Shown: positions 8,423-17,595 of the stretch, in pieces | How positions within the stretch are numbered: position 1 is the stretch's first letter | Layout: each line of letters begins with the position of its first letter | Source: SIG459 sp045631645 | Lineage (GTDB): Bacteria > Bacillota > Clostridia > Oscillospirales > Oscillospiraceae | Assembly (NCBI GenBank): GCA_045631645.1 | Contig: JAZQVC010000017.1 | Location: 30,057-94,056 of the forward strand | Length of the DNA: 64,000 nucleotides | Direction of reading: 5' to 3' | Notes under the pieces: model-generated | The model's database searches: none | Told to the model about the DNA's origin: nothing | The model's input: the letters and a program-made list of their open reading frames with translations, nothing else | Made by a program: the position numbers and the translations under genes

Positions 8423-9523
8423 ATGAAACTCCTTGTTATAAATCCCGGTTCAACCTCCACCAAAATCAGCGTATTTGATGAATACAATGAAGTATTTGAG
8501 GAAAGCGTTTTCCACGATGCCCCCGTTTTGCTGCAGTTTCCCCATGTTAACGGTCAGGTGCCCTTCAGAAAGCAGGTCATCATAGATATATTGAAAAAGC
8601 ACGGCTTTACCCCCTCCGACATAGATGTATATGTTGGACGCGGTGGCGGCGCCCACCCCCAGCGCACCGGCGTTACCTATATAGACGATACTTTGTATAA
8701 GGACACTCTGGACGGCGTTGGCGGAAGCGAGCATGCCGCGAAGCTGGGCGTGCTGCTTGCCTACGAAATGTGCAAGGAATACGGCGGCGAGATGTACACC
8801 CTCAACCCCACCAATATTGACGAATACAATGACTATGCCCGCCTCACCGGCATAAAGGGCGTTTACCGCAATGCTCAGGCTCACCCCCTCAACCAGAAGG
8901 CCATTGCCGAAAAGCACGCCGAGAGCATGGGCAGAAAGTATGAAGACTGTAACTTCGTTGTTGCCCATATAGACGGCGGCATAACCATCAATGCCCATGA
9001 CCACGGACGCATGACCGACGGCAACGTTGGCGCAGGTGGAGACGGCGCATTTACCCCCACCAGAATAGGCAGCGTTCCCGTGCTGCCCCTCCTTGACTAC
9101 ATCGAAGAGCATTCCGTTCAGGAAGTGCGCACCATGTGCTCCCGTTCCGGCGGCTTTGTGTCCTTCTTTGGAACTTCCGATGCAAAAGTGGTTCACCGCC
9201 TTGTTGAAGAGGGCGACCCCAAAGCCACTTTGGTCTGGAACACCATGATTTACCAGTGCTGCAAGCAGATAGGCGCAATGAGCACCGTTTTGGAAGGCAA
9301 GGTGGATGGAATTTTGCTCACCGGCGGTCTTGTGAGATATGCCGACATCGTGGAGGGCATCACCCGACGCTGCGGTTGGATCGCACCCATAAGCGTATAC
9401 CCTGGAGAGATGGAGCAGCAGGCGATGGCGTACTCCGTGCTGAAAGTTCTCCACGGCGAGTCAGAGGCAATTCGCTATCCCGGCAAGCCCGTTTGGGAGG
9501 GCTTCCCTTTCATTGACGGCTGA
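8423..9523 (+). CDS. buk: Butyrate kinase
   Basis: Cytoplasmic acetokinase-family enzyme that converts butyryl phosphate and ADP to butyrate and ATP, the final energy-yielding step of the kinase route of butyrate formation. The 366 residues match the family length. Motifs include INPGSTSTKI at the N-terminus, VGRGGGAHP near residue 72, HIDGGITINAHDHGRM near residue 183 and a C-terminal ILLTGGLVRY adenosine-binding segment. No phosphotransbutyrylase is adjacent, so that partner must be elsewhere. A branched-chain acyl kinase is the alternative, but the sequence reads as standard Buk. Confidence 0.93.
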   Translation: MKLLVINPGSTSTKISVFDEYNEVFEESVFHDAPVLLQFPHVNGQVPFRKQVIIDILKKHGFTPSDIDVYVGRGGGAHPQRTGVTYIDDTLYKDTLDGVGGSEHAAKLGVLLAYEMCKEYGGEMYTLNPTNIDEYNDYARLTGIKGVYRNAQAHPLNQKAIAEKHAESMGRKYEDCNFVVAHIDGGITINAHDHGRMTDGNVGAGGDGAFTPTRIGSVPVLPLLDYIEEHSVQEVRTMCSRSGGFVSFFGTSDAKVVHRLVEEGDPKATLVWNTMIYQCCKQIGAMSTVLEGKVDGILLTGGLVRYADIVEGITRRCGWIAPISVYPGEMEQQAMAYSVLKVLHGESEAIRYPGKPVWEGFPFIDG

Positions 9524-9578
9524 TGCCTTGGGATAGGTAGACAATAATTATTATCTTTTGAAAATATAAAAAATTATG

Positions 9579-9610
9579 TAACCGCGTTCGAGATTCCGGA
9601 CGCGGTTATT
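9579..9610 (+). terminator. Terminator of buk
   Basis: Hairpin TAACCGCGT/ACGCGGTTA with 12-base loop, followed by a T-rich stretch. Confidence 0.75.
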
Positions 9611-9676
9611 TGTTGCAAAAAATGCACTTGCACCTGTAATAATCGACGAAAAATTGTATAAAATTCAAAAAACATA

Positions 9677-9734
9677 TTGAAATATAAAAAGGCGCAATAT
9701 ATAATGAGTATACATAATATGGGTTACATAACCC
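9677..9734 (+). promoter_or_regulatory. Promoter and palindrome upstream of lipoprotein gene
   Basis: TTGAAA at 9677-9682 and TATAAT at 9700-9705, 17-base spacing. Downstream of the likely start site lies the palindrome GGGTTA-CA-TAACCC (9721-9734), just before the ribosome binding site, which could be an operator or a small hairpin. Confidence 0.6.
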
Positions 9735-9750
9735 GAAATGAGGATAACAG

Positions 9751-11121
9751 ATGGACCATGTTCGATCTGCAAAATATATATTGGCGGCCATGATTGTTGT
9801 CGTGGGCTTCATAATGGGAAGCTGTAGGGACGAAGCGCCTGAAAGCGTCAACATTGCCGCGACCAAGCCCACCGAGGGACAGGAGCAGCAGTATACTGTT
9901 ACCTTTATGGCTATGGGAAAAGAAGTCGCCTGCGAGACGGTGCATCTTGGGGAGTTTCCTCAGGTGCCCGAACTTGACGCCGCCGAAGGATGCCGCCATG
10001 GCGGATGGGTGGACGCAAAGGGTCGCAGAGCCAAGCCCGGCGCAACGCCTGTTGTGGCCGATTGCCAATACACTGCGGTTTTCTTTCCTCTCCTTGACGG
10101 ATTAGGGCCTTATCTTTTCACTGATGGCGAAGGGCTTCTCCACCCCGATGCAATACTTAACGCTGCAGAACTCACAACCGCCCTCAACGCGCTTGCCTCT
10201 CAAACTGCGAGAGAAATGTTTCCTGATCTTTCCGAAATTGAAAATGATATAAGCGTTGGGGAGCTTAGAAATGTGCTCACCGGTTTTTATACCCTTGATG
10301 AGCTGGATCGTGTGATTCTTGGATACGACCAGGCTGAAAAACTCAGCCGCAGCCAGTTCGCTCAAATTATGAACAAGCTTCTTGGCAGGGATGAAAATGC
10401 CAGCGTTATTCCCGCCGAAGGCAGCTACTGCATACCCGATGCTTCTCCCGACAGAGAGGATTACCGCATTCTCATGGAGGCCAGCGTTTCCCACGGTCAC
10501 TCAGAAAGCGGCTGCGTATGGGAGGACGTGACTCTGGCGCCCATGTATTCCGAAGGCTATGTGATAGTTGAGGGAAATCTCTACTATGTCGATGAAAATG
10601 GCTTTTTCATTCGCGACACCCTTGAGGGAAGCCTTACCTTTGGTTATGACGGACGCTATACCAGCGGCAATGCCACCTTGGACGGTTTCGTTTCCGCAGT
10701 TATTGCGGATCTCACCGAGGTTAATTCCTATGAGGACACCTCAGAGCTGCTGAGAGCGGTTTATGATTATTGCTGCGAAAGCTTTAGTTTCACCGAGCGT
10801 AACATATACGGCGTTGGTGCGAGGGGCTGGGAAATGTCCGAGGCTCTTACAATGTTCGAATATAAAAGCGGTAACAGCTATGGCTATAGCGCTGTTTTCT
10901 GGGCTCTTGCCCGTGGTCTTGGCTATGAGGCACAGGCAGTAAACGGCTCTTATGGCGATGATAATCTCTCTCACGCATGGGTGGAGATTGAAATGGACGG
11001 AAAAAGCTATATTTTTGATCCGGCCGCTCAGGCAGGAGCTTTTGAAGAAGCTGATCCCGACAGAGATATGTTTATGGTGAGCCTGACAGAGGCAAGCCGA
11101 ATGGGATATACAAAAGAGTGA
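9751..11121 (+). CDS. Lipoprotein with InlB-repeat-like, SLH-like and transglutaminase-like regions
   Basis: A 456-residue predicted lipoprotein (lipobox IMGSC). Residues about 45-110 resemble a Listeria-Bacteroides (InlB B-type) repeat, with VTFMAMGKEVACETVHLGE and a GWVDAKG end. Residues about 128-220 contain two segments resembling S-layer homology repeats (LLHPDAILNAAELTTAL and LSRSQFAQIMNKLLG). The C-terminal domain (about 330-450) has the transglutaminase-like fold with HAWVEIEMDGKSYIFDP, but the catalytic Cys position is Ser (GNSYGYSAVFWAL). It may bind cell-wall polymers; enzymatic activity is doubtful. It has its own promoter and terminator. Confidence 0.75.
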   Translation: MDHVRSAKYILAAMIVVVGFIMGSCRDEAPESVNIAATKPTEGQEQQYTVTFMAMGKEVACETVHLGEFPQVPELDAAEGCRHGGWVDAKGRRAKPGATPVVADCQYTAVFFPLLDGLGPYLFTDGEGLLHPDAILNAAELTTALNALASQTAREMFPDLSEIENDISVGELRNVLTGFYTLDELDRVILGYDQAEKLSRSQFAQIMNKLLGRDENASVIPAEGSYCIPDASPDREDYRILMEASVSHGHSESGCVWEDVTLAPMYSEGYVIVEGNLYYVDENGFFIRDTLEGSLTFGYDGRYTSGNATLDGFVSAVIADLTEVNSYEDTSELLRAVYDYCCESFSFTERNIYGVGARGWEMSEALTMFEYKSGNSYGYSAVFWALARGLGYEAQAVNGSYGDDNLSHAWVEIEMDGKSYIFDPAAQAGAFEEADPDRDMFMVSLTEASRMGYTKE

Positions 11122-11166
11122 AAAAACCTGCGCGGCATACTTTCGATAGCTGCGCAGGTTTTTTTA
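11121..11166. terminator. Bidirectional terminator
   Basis: Stem AAAAAACCTGCGC/GCGCAGGTTTTTT between the convergent lipoprotein and GIY-YIG genes. Confidence 0.85.
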
Positions 11167-11475
11167 TTCAATTTTCGGAAGCGGAAAGGGTTTGCCGAGA
11201 GAAGGTTCGGGCAAAACGGAATTGTCTCCCGAAATAAGCAGGAGCTTTTGAGCGCGACTCAGACGCTTTATGGCGGCTTCAAGACGGGATGCGCTTGAGC
11301 GGTCAGGGCAGACAAAGGCGTATTCATAGGCGATGGGCTTTCGCGCCGCGGTGTATTTTGCGCCTGAGCGCCCAATGCCGCCCGAATGTTCGGCAAAGCG
11401 TCGCACAAGATCTGTGGTGATGCCTGTATACAAACTGTCGTCTGCGCAGCGGAGAATGTAGGTGTAGTATTCCAT
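11164..11475 (-). CDS. GIY-YIG domain protein (YhbQ/YazA type)
   Basis: A 103-residue protein consisting of a single GIY-YIG nuclease domain: YYTYILRCADDSLYTGITTD at the N-terminus, GGIGRSGAKYTAARKP and EAAIKRLSRAQK near the C-terminus. Stand-alone members of this UvrC-like family are common in bacteria; some have nuclease activity but the cellular role is unsettled. The ATG at 11475 is chosen because GGAGG precedes it and the domain starts at once; the longer frame upstream overlaps the neighbouring gene on the other strand. Confidence 0.85.
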   Translation of the reverse strand: MEYYTYILRCADDSLYTGITTDLVRRFAEHSGGIGRSGAKYTAARKPIAYEYAFVCPDRSSASRLEAAIKRLSRAQKLLLISGDNSVLPEPSLGKPFPLPKIE

Positions 11476-11536
11476 AGGCGCCTCCCTCCGAAATTTATTA
11501 TAGCATACTTGTTTTGAAAGAGAAAGGGGAACTACC

Positions 11537-11797
11537 ATGTTCGCAAAAGGGGATATTGTGCGCCATTTCAAGCGCGAGATGCTCAGTGAAGAGGCCATTG
11601 CAAAAGAGCCTAATATGTATCTTTATGAAATCGTGGGTCAGGCAGAGCATACGGAAAGTGGGGAGCAGCTTATGATTTATAGACCCCTTTACGGGGAGGG
11701 CAAGCTTTATGCCCGCCCTATTGAAATGTTTCTGTCTCGCGTGGATAAAGAGAAGTATCCGGAAGTGAAGCAAGAACGCAGATTCGAGAAAAATTGA
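11537..11797 (+). CDS. DUF1653 family protein
   Basis: A small protein of 86 residues. The family pattern is clear: GDIVRHFKRE at the N-terminus, LYEIVGQAEHTESGEQLMIY in the middle and YARPIEMFLSRVD near the end. DUF1653 proteins are small beta-rich proteins of unknown role. AAAGGGG precedes the ATG. It is divergent from the GIY-YIG gene, with starts only 61 bases apart, so the two share a promoter region. Confidence 0.8.
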   Translation: MFAKGDIVRHFKREMLSEEAIAKEPNMYLYEIVGQAEHTESGEQLMIYRPLYGEGKLYARPIEMFLSRVDKEKYPEVKQERRFEKN

Positions 11798-11802
11798 AAT
11801 AC

Positions 11803-11847
11803 AAAAGCCTGAAGTGAGGGAAAATCGTCCCAAACCTCAGGCTTTTA
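11803..11847 (+). terminator. Terminator after the DUF1653 gene
   Basis: Outer stem AAAAGCCTGA/TCAGGCTTTT with an imperfectly paired interior. The T-run is short, so this is a moderate call. Confidence 0.6.
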
Positions 11848-11931
11848 TGTTTCCCTAAATGACATAACAAAAAGGTTAAAAATATGTGATGAAATTTGTT
11901 CAAGTTAAAAAATAAACTAAAGGAAATGATA

Positions 11932-11960
11932 TTTACAGAGGATAAATTGTAATATATACT
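11932..11960 (+). promoter_or_regulatory. Promoter of the hydCBA operon
   Basis: TTTACA at 11932-11937 and TATACT at 11955-11960 with 17-base spacing give a leader of about 70 bases before hydC. No clear Rex or Crp palindrome was seen around it. The rest of the gap 11848-12036 is AT-rich with nothing else recognised. Confidence 0.75.
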
Positions 11961-12036
11961 AAATATCACAATAAACTGGGAAGAAGCGCCCGTGAAAAAA
12001 TAAAGTATGTCTTAACATATAAGGAGGAAAAACAAT

Positions 12037-12525
12037 ATGGCCCACTTGCAAGAAGCCGCTATAAAAAAGGTTCATGCAATATGCGACCGCTATGAGGGGG
12101 AGTCCACTCCTCTCATCATGATTCTCAGCGATATCCAGAAGGAATTCGGCTATGTTCCCATGGAGGTTCAGGAGATCGTTTCCGCCCGCACCGGTATCTC
12201 TGTTGCCGAAATTTACGGTGTTGTTACCTTTTATTCCTTTTTCTCCCTTGAGCCCAAGGGCAAGTATGTAATCGGCATCTGCCTTGGCACTGCATGCTAC
12301 GTAAAGGGTGCACAGCAGATTTGCGACCAGTTCTGCGAAATGCTTGGCATTCAGCCCGGCCAGACCAGCAGTGACGGTCTTTTTACTGTTGATGCTCTGC
12401 GCTGCATCGGCGCTTGCGCCGCTGCCCCTGCCGTAACCATCAACGGCAAGATTTATGCCCGCGTTAATGTTAAGGATATTGCCGGCATTATCGCTGAATA
12501 CAAAAACAAGGAGGGTGCCAACTGA
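12037..12525 (+). CDS. hydC: NAD-dependent [FeFe] hydrogenase subunit gamma (NuoE-like)
   Basis: A 162-residue thioredoxin-fold subunit carrying one [2Fe-2S] cluster. The ligands are visible as CLGTAC (C-x4-C, near residue 85) and RCIGAC (C-x3-C, near residue 126). In trimeric hydrogenases it passes electrons between the flavin subunit and the catalytic subunit. It is the first gene of hydC-hydB-hydA, with AAGGAGG upstream, and its stop overlaps the hydB start by one base (TGATG), consistent with translational coupling. Confidence 0.92.
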   Translation: MAHLQEAAIKKVHAICDRYEGESTPLIMILSDIQKEFGYVPMEVQEIVSARTGISVAEIYGVVTFYSFFSLEPKGKYVIGICLGTACYVKGAQQICDQFCEMLGIQPGQTSSDGLFTVDALRCIGACAAAPAVTINGKIYARVNVKDIAGIIAEYKNKEGAN

Positions 12526-14390
12526 TGTTCAAGACTTGTGAAGAACTTCGCGCAAAGATTGCTGAATATACCGCTGAACTGGATAGCAAATTCAACGGCT
12601 GCGACGGCAAGCGTTATATCATGCTCTGCGGCGGTACCGGCTGCGTTGCCGGCGGCACCATGCGAATTAAGGAAAAGTTTGAAGAATACATAAAAGAATG
12701 CCATCTTGAGGATAAGGTCGAGATCCGCGTTGTCGGCTGCTTCGGCCTCTGCTCTCAGGGTCCCTTCGTCCGCATCTTCCCCGAGGACGTTCTCTATCGT
12801 CTGGTCAAGCCCTCCGATGTTCAGGAGATCGTCATGAAGGATCTCATGCTGGGCGAAACAGTTGACCGCCTCGTATATAAAGACCCCCAGACCGGAGAAA
12901 AGATTACCAAAATGGAAGAAATCGGCTTCTACCGCAAGCAAAAGCGCATCGCCCTCCACGGCTGTGGCGTCATTGATCCCAACAAGATTGAGGAAGCTCT
13001 TGGTTACGGCGGCTATCAGGGACTTATGAATGCCCTGAGCATGTCCAGAGAGGATGTTATAAAGCTCATTCTTGATTCCGGTCTCCGCGGACGCGGCGGC
13101 AGCGGCTTCCCCACCGGACGCAAGTGGCAGTTTGCCTATGGCAGCGATGCCGGCCAGAAGTACGTGGTCTGCAACGGTGACGAAGGTGACCCCGGCGCAT
13201 TCATGGATCGTTCCATTCTTGAGGACAACCCCCTTGCTGTAATCGAAGGCATGGCCATCGCCGGCTACGCCATCGGTGCAAGCGAAGGCTACTTCTATAT
13301 CCGTGCTGAATACCCCATCGCTGTTTCCCGCATCACTGAAACCATCAAAAAGTGCGAAGAGCTGGGTCTTCTCGGAGATAACATTCTTGGCACCGGCTTT
13401 AGCTTCCATGCCCACGTCCGTCTGGGCCCCGGCGCATTCGTCTGCGGCGAGGAGACCGCTCTGCTGAACTCCATCATGGGTCAGCGCGGCATGCCCAGAC
13501 CCCGTCCTCCTTTCCCTGCAGTTAAGGGCCTTTGGAATAGTCCCACCATCGTTAACAACGTTGAAACTCTGGCCACCGTTCCCTACATCCTCCGCGAGGG
13601 TCTTGAGGCCTTCACTCAGTACGGCACCGAAAAGTGCAAGGGCACCAAGGTCTTCTGCCTTGGCGGTAAGGTCAACAATGTCGGCCTTGTTGAGATTCCC
13701 ATGGGCGTTACCCTCCGCGAGCTGATTTATGAAATCGGCGGCGGTGTTCAGGACGGCAAGCAGTTCAAGGCCATCCAGACCGGTGGTCCTTCCGGCGGCT
13801 GCCTGACTCCCGAGTTCCTTGACACTCCCATTGACTTCGACAACATGGTTGCAGCGGGCTCCATGATGGGCTCCGGCGGCGCCATTGTTATGGACGAAGA
13901 TAACTGCATGGTTGACGTTGCAAAGTTCTATATGGGCTTTATCTGCGATGAGAGCTGCGGTAAGTGCACTCCCTGCCGCATCGGTACCAAGCGTATGATG
14001 GAGATTCTCGAGCGTATCACCAACGGCACCGGCACTATGAAGGACTTCGATGAGCTTGAAGCAATTTCCTCTGCTTGCCAGACCAACGCTCTCTGCGCTC
14101 TTGGTCAGACTGCAGCAAACCCCATCATGTCCACAATTCAGCATTTCAAGGATGAGTATATCGCTCACATTGAAGATAAGGTCTGCCCCGCAGGTATTTG
14201 CAAAGACCTCATCAGCTACAGCATTGACGCAGATAAGTGCAAGAAGTGCTCTCTCTGCTCCCGTGTCTGCCCCGTGGAAGCCATCAGCGGTACCCCCGGT
14301 AAGACCGTATTTACCATCGACCCCACAAAGTGCATCAAGTGCGGTATGTGCATAGCAAGCTGCAAGTTCGATGCCATCATCAAGGAATAA
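12525..14390 (+). CDS. hydB: NAD-dependent [FeFe] hydrogenase subunit beta (NuoF-like)
   Basis: A 621-residue flavoprotein subunit where NAD(H) is bound and, in bifurcating enzymes, electrons are split. Order of domains: N-terminal thioredoxin-like [2Fe-2S] domain (CGGTGC and VVGCFGLC), NuoF core with GRGGSGFPTGRKW and CNGDEGDPGAFMDR for NADH and FMN binding, a [4Fe-4S] motif ESCGKCTPCRIG near residue 480, and two C-terminal ferredoxin-type clusters (CKKCSLCSRVCP and CIKCGMCIASC). The extra C-terminal clusters are typical of HydB rather than NuoF of complex I. No ferredoxin gene is adjacent. Confidence 0.94.
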   Translation: MFKTCEELRAKIAEYTAELDSKFNGCDGKRYIMLCGGTGCVAGGTMRIKEKFEEYIKECHLEDKVEIRVVGCFGLCSQGPFVRIFPEDVLYRLVKPSDVQEIVMKDLMLGETVDRLVYKDPQTGEKITKMEEIGFYRKQKRIALHGCGVIDPNKIEEALGYGGYQGLMNALSMSREDVIKLILDSGLRGRGGSGFPTGRKWQFAYGSDAGQKYVVCNGDEGDPGAFMDRSILEDNPLAVIEGMAIAGYAIGASEGYFYIRAEYPIAVSRITETIKKCEELGLLGDNILGTGFSFHAHVRLGPGAFVCGEETALLNSIMGQRGMPRPRPPFPAVKGLWNSPTIVNNVETLATVPYILREGLEAFTQYGTEKCKGTKVFCLGGKVNNVGLVEIPMGVTLRELIYEIGGGVQDGKQFKAIQTGGPSGGCLTPEFLDTPIDFDNMVAAGSMMGSGGAIVMDEDNCMVDVAKFYMGFICDESCGKCTPCRIGTKRMMEILERITNGTGTMKDFDELEAISSACQTNALCALGQTAANPIMSTIQHFKDEYIAHIEDKVCPAGICKDLISYSIDADKCKKCSLCSRVCPVEAISGTPGKTVFTIDPTKCIKCGMCIASCKFDAIIKE

Positions 14391-14404
14391 AGGAGGGAAT
14401 CGAA

Positions 14405-16177
14405 ATGAGCAAAGTCAATATTAAGATTGAAGGCCATGCCTATCAGGTTGAACAAGGCCTGACCATTCTGGAGGCTGCTCGCCAGTGCGGATATGAGATT
14501 CCCACCCTGTGCTCCTTCAACCATGGCGAGTGCAGCACCGGTTCCTGCCGCGTCTGCCTTGTTGAGGTCAAAGGCGCAAGAGGCCTTGTTGCTTCCTGCG
14601 TTTATCCCGTGGAGGAGGGAATGGAAGTTGTAATTTCCTCTCCCAAAGCTGTCAGCGCTCGCCGCACCAGCGTCGAGCTTCTGCTCAGCAACCATTCTCA
14701 GAACTGCCAGGCCTGCGCAAAGAACGGCAAGTGCGAACTTCTCCATGTTGCCAAGCAGACCCGTGTTAGAGAAAATATGTTCGTCGGCGGCAAGACCGAC
14801 ACCCAGTATGACGATGTAACTCCCGCCATCGTCCGCGATACCAGCAAGTGCGTTCTCTGCGGACGCTGCATTGAGCGCTGCAAGAATGCCCACGGCAACG
14901 GCGTTCTGGGTTTCCAGAAGCGCGGTTTTGAAACCGTTGTAGGCCCTGCCGGCGGACTCACTCTGGATAAGAGCCCCTGCATTATGTGCGGCCAGTGCGT
15001 CAGCGTTTGCCCCACCGGTGCTCTCATGGCCAAGACCGATATCGACGATGTTGATATGGCTTTCGCCCAGGGCAAGCATGTCGTTGTCCAGACTGCTCCC
15101 GCAGTCCGCGCCGGTCTCGGCGAGGAATTTGGCATGCCCATAGGCACTCCTGTCACCGGCAAGATGGTGGCTGCTCTCCGCCGTCTGGGCTTCGCTAAGG
15201 TTTATGACACCAACTTTGCAGCTGACCTGACCATTATGGAAGAGGCCACCGAGCTTCTCGGCCGCATTAAAAACGGCGGAACTCTCCCCATGATCACCTC
15301 CTGCTCTCCCGGCTGGATCAACTATGCCGAGACCTACTATGGCGATCTTCTGGGTCACATTTCCTCCTGCAAGTCTCCCCACGAGATGCAGGGTGCCGTC
15401 ATCAAGAGCTATTATGCCAAGGAAAAGGGCATAGACCCCAAGGATATCTTCGTTGTTTCCATCATGCCCTGCACCGCCAAGAAGGACGAGAAGGAGCGCA
15501 AGCAGCTCCAGCATGACGGTATCAAGGATGTTGATGCTGTTCTCACCGTCCGTGAGCTGGGCGATATGATCAAGAGAGCAGGTATACGCTTCAACCGCCT
15601 CCCCGACGAGGACTTCGATCAGGATCTTCTGGGCGAATATTCCGGCGCAGCCGTTATCTTCGGCGTAACCGGCGGCGTTATGGAAGCTGCCCTCCGCACT
15701 GCTTACTTTGTCCTTGAGGGCAAGGAGCATGAGGCTATCAAGTTTGAGGCTGTCCGCGGCTTCGAAGGCATCAAGGAAGCCAGCATCACCCTCGGTGGTA
15801 TGCAGGTAAATGTTGCAGTTGCCAGCGGTATGAAAAATGCCAAGGTTCTGCTTGACGATATCCGCGACGGCAAGAGCAAGTATCACTTCATCGAGATTAT
15901 GGGCTGCCCCGGCGGCTGCATCAATGGTGGCGGTATGCCTATTGTCCGTCATTGCTTCCTCCCTGATGAGGCTCATGACATTATGGACACCTACCGCGAG
16001 AAGCGTGCCGCTGCCCTCTACAGCGAGGACGAGCGCAACACCCTCCGCCAGAGCCATAATAACAGTCAGGTTAAGGCACTCTATGAAAACTTCCTCGGCG
16101 AGCCCAACAGCCACCTTGCCCACGAGCTGCTTCACACCAGCTATGAGGCAAAGAAGCCCTTTAAGTTTGATTGCTGA
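14405..16177 (+). CDS. hydA: [FeFe] hydrogenase catalytic subunit
   Basis: A 590-residue cytoplasmic hydrogenase. Domains: N-terminal plant-type [2Fe-2S] (Cys around residues 36-65), a His-containing [4Fe-4S] segment (HSQNCQACAKNGKC), two ferredoxin-type [4Fe-4S] motifs, then the H-cluster domain with L1 TSCSPGW, L2 IMPCTAKKDE and L3 EIMGCPGGCINGGG. The L1 motif differs from the classical TSCCPxW by Ser for the second Cys. The ATG at 14405 follows AAAGGAGG; an upstream extension overlaps hydB. Together with hydB and hydC it should form an electron-bifurcating or NAD-linked hydrogenase. The maturases HydEFG are not in the window. Confidence 0.95.
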   Translation: MSKVNIKIEGHAYQVEQGLTILEAARQCGYEIPTLCSFNHGECSTGSCRVCLVEVKGARGLVASCVYPVEEGMEVVISSPKAVSARRTSVELLLSNHSQNCQACAKNGKCELLHVAKQTRVRENMFVGGKTDTQYDDVTPAIVRDTSKCVLCGRCIERCKNAHGNGVLGFQKRGFETVVGPAGGLTLDKSPCIMCGQCVSVCPTGALMAKTDIDDVDMAFAQGKHVVVQTAPAVRAGLGEEFGMPIGTPVTGKMVAALRRLGFAKVYDTNFAADLTIMEEATELLGRIKNGGTLPMITSCSPGWINYAETYYGDLLGHISSCKSPHEMQGAVIKSYYAKEKGIDPKDIFVVSIMPCTAKKDEKERKQLQHDGIKDVDAVLTVRELGDMIKRAGIRFNRLPDEDFDQDLLGEYSGAAVIFGVTGGVMEAALRTAYFVLEGKEHEAIKFEAVRGFEGIKEASITLGGMQVNVAVASGMKNAKVLLDDIRDGKSKYHFIEIMGCPGGCINGGGMPIVRHCFLPDEAHDIMDTYREKRAAALYSEDERNTLRQSHNNSQVKALYENFLGEPNSHLAHELLHTSYEAKKPFKFDC

Positions 16178-16200
16178 AAACCGAATCCAGACATATATGA

Positions 16201-16243
16201 AAAAAGCGACACCCGATTATCAAAATCGGGTATCGCTTTTTTG
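16201..16243. terminator. Bidirectional terminator
   Basis: Stem AAAAAGCGA-ACCCGAT / ATCGGGT-TCGCTTTTT between convergent hydA and the OFA transporter gene. Confidence 0.9.
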
Positions 16244-16253
16244 TTTTTAATTT

Positions 16254-17573
16254 TTAATCAACTTTTTTAACGGGACGCACCAGAATAACACTCAGAAGCA
16301 GCGCCACCAAATAAAGGGCAGCGGTCACATAAAGGACTATCTGATAGCCGGTGGGATTCACCATGTGGCCGTTGATTTCAACCATCTCGCCGAAATGGTT
16401 GACAATCCATGTTGCAAGCTGGTTGCCGCTGAGACCTGCAAAAGCCCATGCGGAAAGGGTGATGCCGTGGAGGGTGCTTATGCTGCCCATGCCGTAATGG
16501 TCGGAAAGCAGGGGAGCAACATTGGAAAAACCGCCGCCGTAGCCTGCGTTGACAACCATTATGAGAATAAGAACGAGAATGGCGGAAAGCTTGTTTGCTG
16601 CGCCGTTTCCGATGCCGCCGGTGACAAGTACCACCACGTTGAAAGCGATGGAGAGGGCGAAAATCAGCTTATAAATGGTGTTGCGATCCTTGGTGCGGTC
16701 ACCGATGCCGGAGAAGAAAAGGCGACCGCCTGCGTTGAAAACAGCAGACAGAGTGGAGACCAAAGCAACGGCAGATGCCATGCCGATGCATTTAACAATG
16801 GCCTTTTCCTGAGAGAGGAGAGCAAGGCCGCAGGTGATGTTGATATAAAACATAAGCCAGATGCCTGCGTAGTTGCGGATGGGTCTGGTTTTGATTACGG
16901 AGAGGATGCCCTGACCTTTTTCCTTTTTCTGAGGCTCATGCCAGCCCTCGGGCTTTTTCAGCAGACGGTGGCCGATGAACATCATAACGAAATATACCGC
17001 AGCGAGAATGAAGAACATCTTATAGATGCCGCCCTCACCAAGACGGCTCAAAAGCGCCTGCATAATAGGACTTGCGAAAGCCTTTGCGGCGCCGAAGCCC
17101 GCAACGGCAAGACCCGTGGCGAGACCTTTCTGCTTGCTGAACCAAAGCATAAGAGTCTTAACAGGGGAAAGATAGCCGGTACCCAGACCTATGCCCATGA
17201 TGAAGCCGTAGCAGACATACATGCCCACCAAGGCCAAAACGCTGCCCTTGTGGATACCGCCGTAGTAAATAAAGAAGCCTGTGCCTGCCATGCCGATGGC
17301 AAAGGTGATGGTGGATATGAGAGAGGATTTGCGGATGTCACGCTCAACAATGTTGCCGAGAAAAGCGGCAGACATGCCGAGGAAGAAGATCGCAATGCTG
17401 AAGGCCCACTCGGTGGCAGACTTGGAAAAGCCGATGTGGTCGGCGATTTCCTGGCTGAAAATGGACCAGCAGTAGACAGTGCCGATGCTGCAGTGGATGA
17501 GAAGCGCGGGGATGGCGCCGCAAAGCCATTTGTTGTTGCGACGGTTGCGGGGGGAAGACTTAATAGTTTCCAT
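16254..17573 (-). CDS. MFS transporter, OFA (oxalate:formate antiporter-like) family
   Basis: A 439-residue, twelve-segment major facilitator. The family pattern is clear: GTVYCWSIF in helix 1, GIGLGTGYLSPVKTLMLWF and KGLATGLAVAGFGAAK in the middle of the N-terminal half. OFA members exchange or carry small carboxylates such as oxalate, formate, lactate or pyruvate; the substrate here is not determinable. It has its own promoter and a long leader and lies alone between the hydrogenase operon and the nucleoside block. Confidence 0.85.
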   Translation of the reverse strand: METIKSSPRNRRNNKWLCGAIPALLIHCSIGTVYCWSIFSQEIADHIGFSKSATEWAFSIAIFFLGMSAAFLGNIVERDIRKSSLISTITFAIGMAGTGFFIYYGGIHKGSVLALVGMYVCYGFIMGIGLGTGYLSPVKTLMLWFSKQKGLATGLAVAGFGAAKAFASPIMQALLSRLGEGGIYKMFFILAAVYFVMMFIGHRLLKKPEGWHEPQKKEKGQGILSVIKTRPIRNYAGIWLMFYINITCGLALLSQEKAIVKCIGMASAVALVSTLSAVFNAGGRLFFSGIGDRTKDRNTIYKLIFALSIAFNVVVLVTGGIGNGAANKLSAILVLILIMVVNAGYGGGFSNVAPLLSDHYGMGSISTLHGITLSAWAFAGLSGNQLATWIVNHFGEMVEINGHMVNPTGYQIVLYVTAALYLVALLLSVILVRPVKKVD

Positions 17574-17595
17574 AGTTTTCCATTCCTTTCCGGTT

